Positions 16,947 to 26,608 of a stretch of 61,663 bases of DNA are shown here, piece by piece (the stretch's first letter is position 1; every line of letters begins with the position of its first letter). This DNA comes from Herminiimonas sp. GTDB lineage: Bacteria; Pseudomonadota; Gammaproteobacteria; Burkholderiales; Burkholderiaceae_D. Below the pieces are notes generated by a model. That model saw only the letters and a list, made by a program, of their open reading frames with translations. It searched no databases and was not told the DNA's origin. The position numbers were made by a program, and so were the translations under genes. The stretch covers positions 1 through 61,663 of the forward strand of contig DAIDBD010000069.1 in the NCBI GenBank assembly GCA_027310305.1, given 5' to 3'.

Positions 16947-17614
16947 CACGGTTTCTCCTGCGCGACGATACGCTGCACAAAAATGCCGGGCGTAACGATC
17001 GCTTCCGGATCGAGTTCCCCGAGCGCAACCACTTCGCTCACCTGCGCAATCGTGCACCTGGCGGCCATCGCCATGATCGGCCCAAAATTGCGTGCCGTCT
17101 TGCGATAGACCAGATTGCCCCAGCGGTCGCCGCGATGCGCCTTGATCAGCGCAATGTCGGCATGGATCGGCGACTCCAGCACGTAATGCCGGCCATCGAT
17201 CAATCGGATTTCCTTGCCTTCGGCCAGCAGCGTGCCGTAGCCGGTCGGCGAAAAAAAGCCGCCGATGCCGGCCCCTGCGGCACGGATGCGCTCGGCCAGA
17301 TTGCCCTGCGGCGTCAACTCCAGTTCGATCTCGCCGGCGCGGTACAGCGCATCGAATACATGCGAATCGGCCTGACGCGGAAACGAACAGATGATCTTGC
17401 GCACGCGCCTCGCCTTGAGCAGCGCGGCCAGCCCGGTGTCGCCGTTACCGGCGTTGTTGTTGACGATGGTCAGGTCGCGCGCACCCTGCCCGATCAGCGC
17501 ATCGATCAGCGCCGACGGCATGCCGGCATTGCCGAAGCCGCCGATCATCACGGTCGCGCCATCTTTCACGTCGGCTACCGCCGCTTCCAGCGAGCCGACA
17601 ATTTTATTGATCAC
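16946..17614 (-). CDS. pcaI: 3-oxoadipate CoA-transferase subunit A
   Basis: A 222-residue alpha subunit of the 3-oxoadipate:succinyl-CoA transferase. MIGGFGNAGMPSALIDALI and NNNAGNGDTGLAALL are typical, as is the GDRWGNLVYRKTARNFGPIM stretch near the C-terminus. The start is GTG at 17614 (first residues INKIVGSLEAA after Met); in-frame codons upstream contain no ATG, and GCGAG lies about nine bases before it. It opens the pcaIJFHG operon, 40 bp downstream of the putative operator. Confidence 0.93.
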   Translation of the reverse strand: MINKIVGSLEAAVADVKDGATVMIGGFGNAGMPSALIDALIGQGARDLTIVNNNAGNGDTGLAALLKARRVRKIICSFPRQADSHVFDALYRAGEIELELTPQGNLAERIRAAGAGIGGFFSPTGYGTLLAEGKEIRLIDGRHYVLESPIHADIALIKAHRGDRWGNLVYRKTARNFGPIMAMAARCTIAQVSEVVALGELDPEAIVTPGIFVQRIVAQEKP

Positions 17615-17653
17615 GTTTGCATCTCGCTTATCATGCGTTTCAAGATTGACGTC

Positions 17654-17687
17654 GTTCGATAAACGAACTAATGTCTGTTTATAGAAC
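17654..17687. promoter_or_regulatory. Putative PcaR/PobR-type operator in the pcaI-regulator intergenic region
   Basis: A perfect 15-bp palindrome GTTCGATAAACGAAC at 17654-17668, followed by a related GTTTATAGAAC at 17677-17687. The first closely resembles the GTTCGATAATCGCAC site I recall for Pseudomonas PcaR. It sits 40-54 bp before the pcaI start codon and about 113 bp before the divergent IclR-type gene, as expected for activation of pcaI with beta-ketoadipate or protocatechuate as effector. Confidence 0.65.
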
Positions 17688-17780
17688 ATTTTTAGTTTTT
17701 CATAACGACTGCACGCCGTCAATAAGGCCGATTGAAATGTGTGCGGTCGCCGAACGGAATGCAAATAAGCGGAATGCATC

Positions 17781-18644
17781 ATGACAAAAACCCTGAGCAA
17801 GCGGGACGCCGGACAGGCTGCGACGCCCGACGCCGCCGCTACCCCGCCGCAAGCAAAGCTATTGACCATCGCCGAAGAAATCGATGCGCTGACCGATCCC
17901 AGCTTCATGACGTCGCTGGCGCGCGGGCTGGCGGTCGTGCGGGCATTCAGCGATCAGCGCCGCAGCCTGACGATTGCGCAGATCAGCCACAAGACCGGCA
18001 TCCCGCGCGCGGCGGTGCGGCGCTGCCTACATACGCTGAAGCAACTGGGCTACGCCGATTCCGACGCCAACAATTTTTCGCTGAAACCCAAGGTGCTCAC
18101 GCTCGGTTATTCCTATCTGTCATCGACGCCACTGACGGTGTCCGCGCAGCCGTGCCTGAACGGCATCAGCCGCACATTGAACGAATCATGCTCGCTGGCG
18201 GTGCTCGACGACAATGAAGTGCTGTACGTGTCGCGCTCGGCCACGTCGCGCATCATGTCGGTCGCGCTGAACACCGGCAGCCGCCTGCCGGCGTATTGCA
18301 CGTCGCTCGGCCGCGTGATGCTCGCGCACATGCCGGACGACGCGCTCAAGGCGTATCTGGACAAGGTGAAATTGCGCGCCTATACCGAACGCACCGTGGT
18401 GTCCGCAAAGCGGTTGAAGGAAATTCTGGCCGACGTGCGCCGGAACGGCTTTGCGATCATCGACGAAGAACTGGAAGTCGGCTTGCGCTCGATCGCGGTG
18501 CCGGTGCGCGGCGCATCCGGCGCGGTGGTGGCGGCATTGAATGTCGGCGCGCAGGCTTCCCGCGTCACCAGCCGCCAGATGGAAGAAGAATTCCTGCCGG
18601 TGCTGTTGAGGGGTTCGCAGGAATTATCGGTGCTGCTGCCATGA
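17781..18644 (+). CDS. pcaR: IclR-family regulator of the pca genes (PcaR/PcaU/PobR group)
   Basis: A 287-residue IclR-type protein: a disordered Ala-rich leader, a winged helix-turn-helix (about 55-115; SLTIAQISHKTGIPRAAVRR) and an effector domain containing SVALNTGSRLPAYCTSLGRVM and VGLRSIAVPVRG. The PcaR/PobR/PcaU branch shares the SLARGLAVVRAF start and the CTSLGR motif. It is divergent from pcaIJFHG with the putative operator between, so it probably activates those genes with a pathway intermediate. Ribosome site GCGGA lies eight bases upstream. PcaR versus PobR cannot be settled because no pobA is in view. Confidence 0.85.
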   Translation: MTKTLSKRDAGQAATPDAAATPPQAKLLTIAEEIDALTDPSFMTSLARGLAVVRAFSDQRRSLTIAQISHKTGIPRAAVRRCLHTLKQLGYADSDANNFSLKPKVLTLGYSYLSSTPLTVSAQPCLNGISRTLNESCSLAVLDDNEVLYVSRSATSRIMSVALNTGSRLPAYCTSLGRVMLAHMPDDALKAYLDKVKLRAYTERTVVSAKRLKEILADVRRNGFAIIDEELEVGLRSIAVPVRGASGAVVAALNVGAQASRVTSRQMEEEFLPVLLRGSQELSVLLP

Positions 18645-18773
18645 TTTCTTGCGCGCGATGGCAAGCTGTCGAAAGTTTTGCGGACACGGCGATCAGCGTT
18701 CCGGTTGTTTGCTATATTGAGAGCCGCAACCACGATAGAACTTCTTCCTTCCCTGCGATGAAAACAGCGCCTT

Positions 18774-19676
18774 ATGCCCGTCTCTCTCGATAATCTGCTG
18801 GTCGTCGGCATCTCATCCCGTGCGCTGTTCGACCTGGAAGCCGAAGAAGCGATCTTTCGCACCGAAGGCCTGGAAGCGTACCGGCGGCATCAGCTCGACA
18901 ATGAAAATGCCATCCTGAAACTGGGCGCCGGCTTTGCGCTGGTGCGCGCGCTGCTGAAGCTGAATGTACTGACGCATAACCAGCGCTTCGTCGAAGTCGT
19001 CATCATGTCGCGCAACTCGTCCGAGACATCGATGCGTATTTTCAATTCGATAGAGCATTACGGCCTCGACATCACGCGCGCCGCATTATCCGGCGGCGCG
19101 TCGCTGGCGCCGTATCTGCAGGCATTCAATGTCAGCCTGTTTTTATCGCTGCATGAAGACGACGTGCAGGCGGCGGTCGATTCCGGCGTCGCTTCCGCGC
19201 TGCTGTATCAGAAGCCCGACAATGCGCTGGAAGAGCTTGGGCAGATCAGGATCGCATTCGATGGCGACGCGGTGATTTTTTCGGACGAGTCGGAACGGAT
19301 TTTCCAGACCCAGGGGATCGAGGCATTCGAAAGCCATGAACGCGAAAATGCGATGAAGCCGCTGCCGGAAGGCCCGTTCGCCCGCCTGCTGAAAGCGCTG
19401 TCCTTCATTCAGAACAACTTCAAGACCGCCGATGGCCGCGCGGCGCCGATCCGCACCGCGCTGGTCACCGCGCGTTCGTCGCCGGCGCACGAGCGGGTGA
19501 TACGCACATTGCGCGCATGGGATGTCGCGATCGACGAGACCTTCTTCATGGGCGGCGTCGCGAAATCGGCGGTGTTGGCTGCATTCAAGCCGCATATCTT
19601 CTTTGACGACCAGCCGGGACACTGCGACCGTGCCGCTTCGATCGTGCAAACCGGGCGGGTGCCGGTCCGGAAATAG
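18774..19676 (+). CDS. 5'-nucleotidase (PF06189 family)
   Basis: A 300-residue cytosolic 5'-nucleotidase-like protein, expected to dephosphorylate nucleoside monophosphates. The N-terminus LVVGISSRALFDLEAEEAIF, then IMSRNSSETSMRIFNSIEHY, IAFDGDAVIFSDESERIF with HAD-like aspartates, and HIFFDDQPGHCD near the end are family landmarks. It stands alone between the pca regulator and the cyclase gene. The ATG at 18774 is kept because a nearby ATG at 18758 is out of frame. No operon partner suggests a specific nucleotide. Confidence 0.85.
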   Translation: MPVSLDNLLVVGISSRALFDLEAEEAIFRTEGLEAYRRHQLDNENAILKLGAGFALVRALLKLNVLTHNQRFVEVVIMSRNSSETSMRIFNSIEHYGLDITRAALSGGASLAPYLQAFNVSLFLSLHEDDVQAAVDSGVASALLYQKPDNALEELGQIRIAFDGDAVIFSDESERIFQTQGIEAFESHERENAMKPLPEGPFARLLKALSFIQNNFKTADGRAAPIRTALVTARSSPAHERVIRTLRAWDVAIDETFFMGGVAKSAVLAAFKPHIFFDDQPGHCDRAASIVQTGRVPVRK

Positions 19677-19820
19677 CGAACCGGACAGCATCGTCTGAAC
19701 TAAATTCCCTCTGACCAACATACTTGATGGAAAGTTTGCTTTATATCAAAGAAAGCAAGAAATTTCTCCGTAGAATCGCGGCTTATGCGACCTTTGGTTT
19801 GCATGAGGAAACTTTCCAGC

Positions 19821-21068
19821 ATGAAAAATTTGCCTTCGTCCGCCCAGCAGCTGAACCGCACCTTTATCGGCAGCGTGCTGTTCATCGATATCGTCGGCTA
19901 TTCGTGCAGAACGGTGCCGGACCAACTGGCGATCAAGGAGCTGTTCAATAACCTGCTGAGCGACGCGGTGCAGAACGTCGCGCCGAATGAACGCATCATG
20001 GTCGATACCGGCGACGGCGCCGGCATCGCTTTCCTCGGCGATCCGGAAGATGCGCTGTTTGCCGCGCTGTCGTTGCGCGATGCGATCGATGCCGGCAAGG
20101 CAACCCTTGGCGAGCCGGGTTTCGTGCGAATGGGCATCAATCTCGGCCCGCTGAAAATGGTGCGCGACATCAACAGCCATACCAACATGATCGGCGACGG
20201 CGTCAACGATGCGCAGCGCGTGATGAGCTTTTCGGAACCGGGACAGGTCATGGTGTCGCATTCGTATTACGACATCATTTCAAGGTTTTCGCGCGACTAC
20301 ACCAAACTTTTCGTGTACGAAGGCATGCGGCATGACAAGCATGTGCGCGAACACGAAGTGTATCGCTTCGGTCCGGCAGCCGGCGCCGAAAAACTGACCG
20401 AGCAACTGACGGAAAAAATCAGGGACCGGTCGCGCGCCAGAAACCCGGATGAACCCACCACGGTTTCATCATTGACGTCAGCGCAGAAAATGTCCGCGCC
20501 GCCGGCGCACGGATCGAACATGCATGCCGCATCGTCTTCGCGGAAACGTTTCGCTTCCCGTCCCGGACTGATTGCGCTGGCGATCTGCACCATGGCGATC
20601 ACCGGTGCGGTATGGTCGTGGACCATCCAGTCGGATCCGATCAGGACGGATGTGCCGATTGCGGCGGCATCGTCCGAATTCGACACTGGTCCCGAATCGG
20701 GCGGGCCGATTAAAGCCCAGTTGCAGAAAGTAGCGGCGTTTTCCTCCACCGCGACTGTCGAAAAAAACGCACGGCCTTCTGCCGCGGTATCGCCAATCCC
20801 CGCGGTTGAAAAACACACCGAAAAACCGGGACAAAACGCCACCAATGCGACGCCGGCAGCGAAACCGGGCACCGTAAAGCTGGCGGTCCGGCCATGGGGT
20901 GAAATCTACGTGGACGGCAGCAAATTCGGCGCCACGCCGCCGCTGAAATCGCTCAGCCTCGCGCCGGGCAGGCACCGCATCGAAATCCGCAACGGCCAGT
21001 TCACGCCGCACAGGCAAACCGTTGAGGTCAGGAGCAGCGCTGAAACGACAATCCATTATGTTTTTTGA
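19821..21068 (+). CDS. Class III nucleotidyl cyclase domain - TM - PEGA protein
   Basis: A 415-residue protein. An N-terminal adenylate/guanylate cyclase catalytic domain (about 15-190) shows the two metal Asp contexts, LFIDIVGYS and VDTGDGAGIAF, and the NDAQRV segment with the Asn/Arg pair. A Ser/Ala-rich linker precedes a single membrane helix (about 255-273, GLIALAICTMAITGAVW), and the C-terminus is a PEGA domain (KLAVRPWGEIYVDGSKFG... LAPGRHRIEIRN). PEGA would be periplasmic, the cyclase cytoplasmic. The start at 19821 is favoured by GAGGA eleven bases upstream; in-frame ATGs at 19785 and 19803 exist. It is six bases from the lipoprotein gene. Substrate specificity not assigned. Confidence 0.82.
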   Translation: MKNLPSSAQQLNRTFIGSVLFIDIVGYSCRTVPDQLAIKELFNNLLSDAVQNVAPNERIMVDTGDGAGIAFLGDPEDALFAALSLRDAIDAGKATLGEPGFVRMGINLGPLKMVRDINSHTNMIGDGVNDAQRVMSFSEPGQVMVSHSYYDIISRFSRDYTKLFVYEGMRHDKHVREHEVYRFGPAAGAEKLTEQLTEKIRDRSRARNPDEPTTVSSLTSAQKMSAPPAHGSNMHAASSSRKRFASRPGLIALAICTMAITGAVWSWTIQSDPIRTDVPIAAASSEFDTGPESGGPIKAQLQKVAAFSSTATVEKNARPSAAVSPIPAVEKHTEKPGQNATNATPAAKPGTVKLAVRPWGEIYVDGSKFGATPPLKSLSLAPGRHRIEIRNGQFTPHRQTVEVRSSAETTIHYVF

Positions 21069-21074
21069 CGAACG

Positions 21075-21860
21075 ATGAAAACGAATCCGATGCGAATCTT
21101 GCGGAAACTTCTTGTGCCGCTGGCGATTGCCTTGCTGGCCGGCTGCTCGCTGATACCCAGACAACAGGCCGTCGACAGCCGGCCCGGTTTATCAGGCGCG
21201 GAAGCGCAGGCGCGCTATCAGCAAGGGCTGGCCCGTTACCGGGAAAATCGCTTCGACGCTGCGTTCGCCGATCTTGATGCGGCATTATCGAGCGATCGAT
21301 TGGCGTTGGCCGAAGCCATCGATGCGCGCAAGCATATCGCCTTCATTGATTGCACCAGCAACCGCGAAACGCAATGCCGCGATCAGTTTCAGGCGATCCT
21401 GAAGATCGATCCGAAGTTCGACCTGGCGCCGAACGAAGCTGCCCATCCTGGCTGGGGACCGGTGTGGCGTTCGATCAAGGGGGCGCTTGAAGATCAACGG
21501 GCTGTTGCGCGCGGCGAACGCTTTCTGGCGAGCACGGCGCAGCAGAAACTGGCGGAAGGCATCAGCGAATATGATGCCGGCCGTTACAAGGAATCGATCG
21601 CTGCGCTGCAGTTGTCGGTCAAGAGCGGACTGACCGATAAAGCCGACGAAATCCGCGCTCACAAGTACATCGCGTTCGCGTCTTGCCTGACGCGGAAAAA
21701 AATCCATTGCCGCAGCGAATTCCGCGCGATATTCAACCTCGCCCCTGCGTTCGAACTGCTGCCGTCGGAAGCCGGGCATCCGTCATGGGCCGCGATTTAC
21801 CGCAAGGAGAAGGCAACCGCCAAGCGTTCGAGCGCCATGCTGCGATCCGTCAAAAAATAA
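21075..21860 (+). CDS. Lipoprotein with two tandem TssQ-like TPR modules
   Basis: A 261-residue lipoprotein: signal peptide with lipobox LLAGC (Cys near 25), then two related repeats. Module 1 has YQQGLARYRENRFDAAFADL, HIAFIDCTSNRETQCRDQF and HPGWGPVWRSIKG; module 2 has LAEGISEYDAGRYKESIAAL, YIAFASCLTRKKIHCRSEF and HPSWAAIYRKE. Each resembles the single module of TssQ-family lipoproteins found near betaproteobacterial type VI secretion genes, with paired Cys. No T6SS gene occurs in the window. It is coupled to the cyclase-PEGA gene, suggesting a shared envelope function. Function is inferred only from this likeness. Confidence 0.75.
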   Translation: MKTNPMRILRKLLVPLAIALLAGCSLIPRQQAVDSRPGLSGAEAQARYQQGLARYRENRFDAAFADLDAALSSDRLALAEAIDARKHIAFIDCTSNRETQCRDQFQAILKIDPKFDLAPNEAAHPGWGPVWRSIKGALEDQRAVARGERFLASTAQQKLAEGISEYDAGRYKESIAALQLSVKSGLTDKADEIRAHKYIAFASCLTRKKIHCRSEFRAIFNLAPAFELLPSEAGHPSWAAIYRKEKATAKRSSAMLRSVKK

Positions 21861-21943
21861 GCAGCCGCACTTCGCTGTATCGCCTTATCTGTGATATCAA
21901 GCATGGTCCACTACGAACGTACGCAACATCAGTCACTGATATA

Positions 21944-21980
21944 AAAAGCCGTTCCCCCTTTATTCGGAAGAACGGCTTTT
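21944..21980. terminator. Bidirectional Rho-independent terminator
   Basis: An 11-bp perfect stem, AAAAGCCGTTC at 21944-21954 and GAACGGCTTTT at 21970-21980, with A and T runs on both sides. It lies between the convergent lipoprotein and maeB genes and can serve both. Confidence 0.85.
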
Positions 21981-22008
21981 CGCGGATGAAGACCCTGCGA
22001 TACGCGGC

Positions 22009-24321
22009 TTATCGCTGCGACACCGCATCCACCACGCATAACGCGGTCATGTTCACGATCCGCCGCACCGTTGCCGACGGCGTCAGGATATGGACCGGCT
22101 TCGCGCATCCAAGCAATATCGGGCCGATCGCGATGCCGTTGCCGGAAGCGGTCTTGAGCAGGTTGTACGAAATGTTGGCGGCGTCGATGTTCGGCAGCAC
22201 CAGCAGGTTGGCATCGCGTTTCAACGGCGAATCGGGCATGACCGATTTCAGCAGCGCCGGATCGAGCGCAGAATCGCCATGCATTTCGCCGTCGATTTCA
22301 AGGTCCGGCGCCAGATCACGGATGATGCCGAGCGCGGCACGCATCTTGCGCGCCGATTCGCTGTTGCTGGTGCCGAAATTGGAATGCGACAGCAACGCCG
22401 CGCGCGGCTTCAACCCGAAGCGCCGCATTTCTTCCGCCGCCAGGATCGTGATTTCCGCCAGTTGCGCGGCAGTCGGATTTTCATTCACATGCGTATCCAC
22501 CAGCACTACCTGGCGGTCGGGCAGAATCAAGCCGTTCATGGCCGCATAGACGTTGACGCCGTCGCGCTTGCCCAATACCTGGTCGATGTATTTCAAGTGC
22601 AGGTCGGTGGTGCCGTAGGTGCCGCAAATCATGCCGTCGGCGTCGCCCTTGTGGATCATCATCGCGCCGATCAGCGTGTGGCGCCGGCGCATTTCCAGCT
22701 TCGCATATTGCTGCGTGATGCCTTTGCGGATCGTCATCGCCAGATAGGTTTCCCAGTAATCGCGATAGCGTTCGTCGAACTCGGGATTGATCACTTCGAA
22801 ATCGACATCGGGACGCAGGCGCAAGCCGAATTTTTCGATGCGCTGCGCCAGAACCGCCGGCCGGCCGACCAGAATCGGTTTCGCGAGCGTTTCATCGACG
22901 ATCACTTGCACCGCGCGCAGCACGCGCTCCTCTTCGGCCTCGGCAAACACGATGCGCTTTTTGGCGGCAGGCGCTTTCTTGGCAACCGCAAAGATCGGTT
23001 TCATGAAGGAGCCGCTGCGATAGACGAATTGCTGCAGACGATCGATGTATGCCTGCATGTCCTTGATCGGGCGCGACGCAACGCCGGATTCTTCAGCGGC
23101 TTTGGCGACGGCCGGCGCGATTTTCATCATCAGGCGCGGATCGAACGGTTTCGGAATGATGTATTCCGGGCCGAACGAAAGATTGGTGATGCCGTAGGTG
23201 GTCGCAACGATGTCGGACTGTTCCGCCTGCGCCAGTTCGGCGATCGCGCGCACCGTTGCGATTTCCATCTCGCGCGTAATCGTGGTGGCGCCGCAATCGA
23301 GCGCGCCCCGGAAAATGTACGGAAAACATAAAACGTTGTTGACCTGGTTCGGATAATCGGAACGGCCGGTCGCCATGATGGCATCGTCGCGGACCGCCTT
23401 GACTTCTTCCGGCAGGATTTCCGGGGTCGGGTTGGCAAGCGCCAGCACCAGCGGACGCGCCGCCATGTTTTTGACCATCTCCGGTTTCAGCACGCCGCCG
23501 GCCGACAGGCCGAGGAAAATATCGGCGCCGGGAATCACTTCCGCCAGCGACCGCGCATCGGTTGGCCGCGCGAAGCGTTCCTTGTCCGGGTCCATCAGCT
23601 CGACGCGCCCTTTGTAGACCACGCCGGCCAGGTCGGTCACGTAGATATTTTCGATCGGGAAGCCGAGGTCGACGATCAGGTCCAGGCAGGCCAGCGCCGC
23701 CGCACCCGCACCGGACACCACCAGTTTGCATTCGTTGATATTTTTGCCGACTACTTTCAGCCCATTCAGGATCGCGGCGCCGACGATGATCGCGGTGCCG
23801 TGCTGATCGTCGTGGAAGACCGGGATTTTCATCCGGTCGCGCAGCTTGCGCTCGATGTAGAAACACTCGGGCGCCTTGATGTCCTCCAGATTGACGCCGC
23901 CGAAAGTCGGTTCCAGCGACGCGATGATGTCGCACAGCTTGTCTGGATCGGATTCACTGATTTCGATATCGAACACGTCGATGCCGGCGAACTTTTTAAA
24001 CAGAACCGCCTTGCCTTCCATCACCGGCTTCGCGGCCAGTGGGCCGATATTGCCCAAACCGAGCACGGCAGTGCCGTTGGTGATGACCGCGACCAGGTTG
24101 CCGCGCGCGGTATAGCGGAAGGCGTTCGCCGGATCGGCGACGATTTCTTCGCAGGCAGCCGCGACGCCCGGCGAATATGCCAGCGCCAGGTCGCGCTGAT
24201 TGGTCAACTGCTTGGTGGGAGTGACGCTGATTTTGCCGGGAGTCGGAAATTCGTGATATTCGAGCGCTGCCTGACGCAACTGCTGGCGGACTTCTTCTTT
24301 TTGGTCTGTGAGCGCATCCAT
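22009..24321 (-). CDS. maeB: NADP-dependent malic enzyme (malic-PTA fusion)
   Basis: A 770-residue MaeB-type enzyme that oxidatively decarboxylates malate to pyruvate with NADP. The malic enzyme part (about 1-430) includes [40 protein letters not shown] and the dinucleotide fold [18 protein letters not shown]. The C-terminal part (about 435-770) is a phosphotransacetylase-like domain ([34 protein letters not shown]) that is regulatory, not catalytic, in known MaeB proteins. AAGGAAGG precedes the ATG. Single gene with a shared 3' terminator. Confidence 0.95.
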   Translation of the reverse strand: MDALTDQKEEVRQQLRQAALEYHEFPTPGKISVTPTKQLTNQRDLALAYSPGVAAACEEIVADPANAFRYTARGNLVAVITNGTAVLGLGNIGPLAAKPVMEGKAVLFKKFAGIDVFDIEISESDPDKLCDIIASLEPTFGGVNLEDIKAPECFYIERKLRDRMKIPVFHDDQHGTAIIVGAAILNGLKVVGKNINECKLVVSGAGAAALACLDLIVDLGFPIENIYVTDLAGVVYKGRVELMDPDKERFARPTDARSLAEVIPGADIFLGLSAGGVLKPEMVKNMAARPLVLALANPTPEILPEEVKAVRDDAIMATGRSDYPNQVNNVLCFPYIFRGALDCGATTITREMEIATVRAIAELAQAEQSDIVATTYGITNLSFGPEYIIPKPFDPRLMMKIAPAVAKAAEESGVASRPIKDMQAYIDRLQQFVYRSGSFMKPIFAVAKKAPAAKKRIVFAEAEEERVLRAVQVIVDETLAKPILVGRPAVLAQRIEKFGLRLRPDVDFEVINPEFDERYRDYWETYLAMTIRKGITQQYAKLEMRRRHTLIGAMMIHKGDADGMICGTYGTTDLHLKYIDQVLGKRDGVNVYAAMNGLILPDRQVVLVDTHVNENPTAAQLAEITILAAEEMRRFGLKPRAALLSHSNFGTSNSESARKMRAALGIIRDLAPDLEIDGEMHGDSALDPALLKSVMPDSPLKRDANLLVLPNIDAANISYNLLKTASGNGIAIGPILLGCAKPVHILTPSATVRRIVNMTALCVVDAVSQR

Positions 24322-24511
24322 CTCTGCTGCCTTCCTTTTTAATAACTTACGGAAAGCTTACGATTTTAGCAGAGGGGGTATGCCGGTTTCATACGTATTT
24401 ATACGAATTCATGGTTTTTAGCCATACTGTAGAAATGCCATGGGCTATCGAGTATCATGTTTCCATATATTAAATACTATTGAATAAATTTAGACAATCA
24501 ATTTCCTTTAT

Positions 24512-24530
24512 TGATAAACGATGACTATCA
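24512..24530. promoter_or_regulatory. Dyad upstream of the rubrerythrin operon
   Basis: TGATA at 24512-24516 and TATCA at 24526-24530 form a symmetric site 62 bp before the rubrerythrin ATG, within a very AT-rich 200-bp leader. It could be half of an OxyR-type site (ATAA-N7-CTAT) or a degenerate Fur-like box; neither full consensus is met. Confidence 0.3.
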
Positions 24531-24591
24531 TTTACTTCATCCCCATTGCAATAAGCAAACCGGAACCGTTTATCACTCACAGGAGTACATC

Positions 24592-25083
24592 ATGGCAAAC
24601 CAGACTGCAGTCACCAAATCCGTCACGATCGACAATCTCGAAGCCGCCTTCGCCGGCGAATCGATGGCGCATATCAAGTACCGCTACTTCGCCAAGCTGG
24701 CGCGCGAAGCCGGCGCCAGCGACGTCGCGAAAATCTTTGAAGAGACCGCCGATCAGGAAGTCATGCATGCGTTCGGCCATCTCGATCTGCTGTATCCGAA
24801 AGCGCAGCTGACGCCGGCCAAGTCGCTCGAAATCGCGATCGAAGGCGAGACCTACGAATACACCGAGATGTATCCGAAGTTCCGCCACCTCGCGGTGGAA
24901 GAAGGCAATCAGGCGGCGGTCGCCGAGTTCGACGAACAGATCGCCGAATCGAAAGAGCATGCGGCCAACTTCAAGCGTACGCTGGAAATGGCCGCCAAAC
25001 GCTTCGCCGCGCTGGCGAAAGTCGAAGAGCGCCATGCCAACCATTATCGCGCCGCGCTCGCAACCGAACTGGCAAAAGCGTAA
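24592..25083 (+). CDS. rbr: Rubrerythrin lacking the rubredoxin domain
   Basis: A 163-residue ferritin-like diiron protein. Metal-ligand helices are visible as [41 protein letters not shown] and [17 protein letters not shown]. Unlike classical rubrerythrin (about 190 residues), there is no C-terminal CxxC rubredoxin domain; a free rubredoxin is encoded 44 bp downstream and probably supplies electrons in trans. The expected role is cytoplasmic reduction of hydrogen peroxide. The ATG at 24592 has AGGAG six bases upstream; a longer frame from 24511 has no such site. Confidence 0.9.
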   Translation: MANQTAVTKSVTIDNLEAAFAGESMAHIKYRYFAKLAREAGASDVAKIFEETADQEVMHAFGHLDLLYPKAQLTPAKSLEIAIEGETYEYTEMYPKFRHLAVEEGNQAAVAEFDEQIAESKEHAANFKRTLEMAAKRFAALAKVEERHANHYRAALATELAKA

Positions 25084-25127
25084 GCAAACGCCGCCGGCAC
25101 CGACCAATAAAATTTGAAGGACACTAT

Positions 25128-25292
25128 ATGAAAACTTACCAATGCATCGTTTGCGGCTTCATCTATGACGAGAGCGCCGGCCTGCCGGAAGAAGGCATCG
25201 CCGCCGGCACCCGATGGGATGACATTCCGGCAGGCTGGGAATGCCCGGATTGCGGCGTGGCGAAAGCCGATTTCGACATGGTGGAAATTTGA
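25128..25292 (+). CDS. rubA: Rubredoxin
   Basis: A 54-residue one-iron electron carrier. The four Cys ligands appear in the classical pairs [12 protein letters not shown] and [13 protein letters not shown], with the conserved [11 protein letters not shown] between. It lies between rubrerythrin and a rubredoxin reductase on the same strand and is the natural electron shuttle between them. GAAGG lies eight bases before the ATG. Length is normal for type I rubredoxins. Confidence 0.96.
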   Translation: MKTYQCIVCGFIYDESAGLPEEGIAAGTRWDDIPAGWECPDCGVAKADFDMVEI

Positions 25293-25331
25293 TTTAGGGG
25301 CCGCGCAGGAATGACCTCAGCAAGGGAAAAC

Positions 25332-26534
25332 ATGAAACCACTCATCATCATCGGCGCCGGGCTGGCGGGCTATACGCTGGCGCGTGAATTCCGCAAGCTC
25401 GACAAAATTACGCCGCTGATCGTTGTCACCGCCGATGACGGCGGCTTTTACTCGAAGCCGATGCTGTCCAATGCGTTCGCGCAAAACAAGCTGGCCGCGC
25501 AACTGGTCACCCAGACCGCCGTGCAGATGGCGGAGCAACTGGATGCGCAGGTCATCACCGGCACAAGAGTCAACGGCATCGACAGCCGCAAGAAAATCAT
25601 CGACACCGAGGCCGGCGAATTCGGCTACGAAAAGCTGGTGATTGCCGTCGGCGCGCAGCCGATCCGGCTGGCGATCGACGGCGATGCGGCCGGCGAAGTG
25701 CTGTCGGTGAATCATGTCGCCGATTACGCGGCATTTCGCTCGCGCATTGCAACGGCGGGAACCACGGCACGCGTGGCGATCCTCGGCGCCGGTTTGATCG
25801 GCTGCGAATTCGCGGACGATCTCGCCGGCGCCGGCCATGCGGTAACGCTGATCGATCCGAATCCGCTGCCGTTGGCGGCGCTTGCCGCCCCTGCCCTGTC
25901 GCAGGGATTGCAGGCCGCGCTGCAGGCGCGCGGCATCGCCTTGCGGCTGGGCACCACCGCCATCCGCATTGACCGGATCGGCAACGGCTTGCAGGTAACG
26001 CTGGCCGATGGCGCTGCAATTGAAACCGACATCGTGCTGTCTGCGGTCGGCTTGCGGCCCGATCTGCGATTGGCGCAAGCCGCGCAACTGGCAACCGCTC
26101 GCGGCATCCTTGTCGACGCCACCGGCGAAACCAGCGCCGCGGATGTCCATGCGCTCGGCGACTGTGCCGAATACACGCTGGGAGCCAATGACACACGCAT
26201 CCTGCCTTACATCGCGCCGCTGATGACGGCGGCGCGCGCGATTGCCCGCACGCTGACCGGCCAAACGACCTCAATCGATCTCAAGCCGGCGCCGGTCATC
26301 GTCAAGACGCCATGCTATCCGCTGGCGCTGGTGCCGCCGCCGTTGCACGTATTGAATACCGGACGTTGGCATTCGGAAACGGAAAACGATCGAACGATAT
26401 GCCGCTTTTATGACGATCAGAACGTGTTGGCCGGTTTCGGCGTCGCGCCGCAAGAAGCCGGCGTGCGCCAAAAGTTGCTGGCGGCGCTCGGCACGTCGGC
26501 GGCGGCAGTCAACTCGGCAACAAAGGCTGCTTGA
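25332..26534 (+). CDS. Rubredoxin-NAD(+) reductase, FAD-dependent
   Basis: A 400-residue pyridine nucleotide-disulfide oxidoreductase-like flavoprotein. The FAD fold begins PLIIIGAGLAGYTLAREFRK, the NAD(P) fold is VAILGAGLIGCEFADDLAGAG, and VHALGDCAEY binds FAD near residue 275. GFYSKPMLSNAFAQ is typical of AlkT/RubB-type rubredoxin reductases, and no redox disulfide is expected. The start at 25332 has AGGGA four bases upstream and gives the family N-terminus; an ATG at 25311 is an alternative. It closes the operon that moves electrons from NAD(P)H via rubredoxin to rubrerythrin. Confidence 0.9.
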   Translation: MKPLIIIGAGLAGYTLAREFRKLDKITPLIVVTADDGGFYSKPMLSNAFAQNKLAAQLVTQTAVQMAEQLDAQVITGTRVNGIDSRKKIIDTEAGEFGYEKLVIAVGAQPIRLAIDGDAAGEVLSVNHVADYAAFRSRIATAGTTARVAILGAGLIGCEFADDLAGAGHAVTLIDPNPLPLAALAAPALSQGLQAALQARGIALRLGTTAIRIDRIGNGLQVTLADGAAIETDIVLSAVGLRPDLRLAQAAQLATARGILVDATGETSAADVHALGDCAEYTLGANDTRILPYIAPLMTAARAIARTLTGQTTSIDLKPAPVIVKTPCYPLALVPPPLHVLNTGRWHSETENDRTICRFYDDQNVLAGFGVAPQEAGVRQKLLAALGTSAAAVNSATKAA

Positions 26535-26608
26535 TCGATCTGATTTTTTAAGGCAATCAGCGGATCGTTGTCCGCCGCATCTGCTGCATCATTCGGTACA
26601 ATCGCATC

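Noticed and set aside
24480-24540. Complete OxyR tetrapartite site
   Set aside because: Only one half (ATAA-N7-CTAT) fits; the upstream half does not match at the needed spacing, so it is listed only as a dyad.
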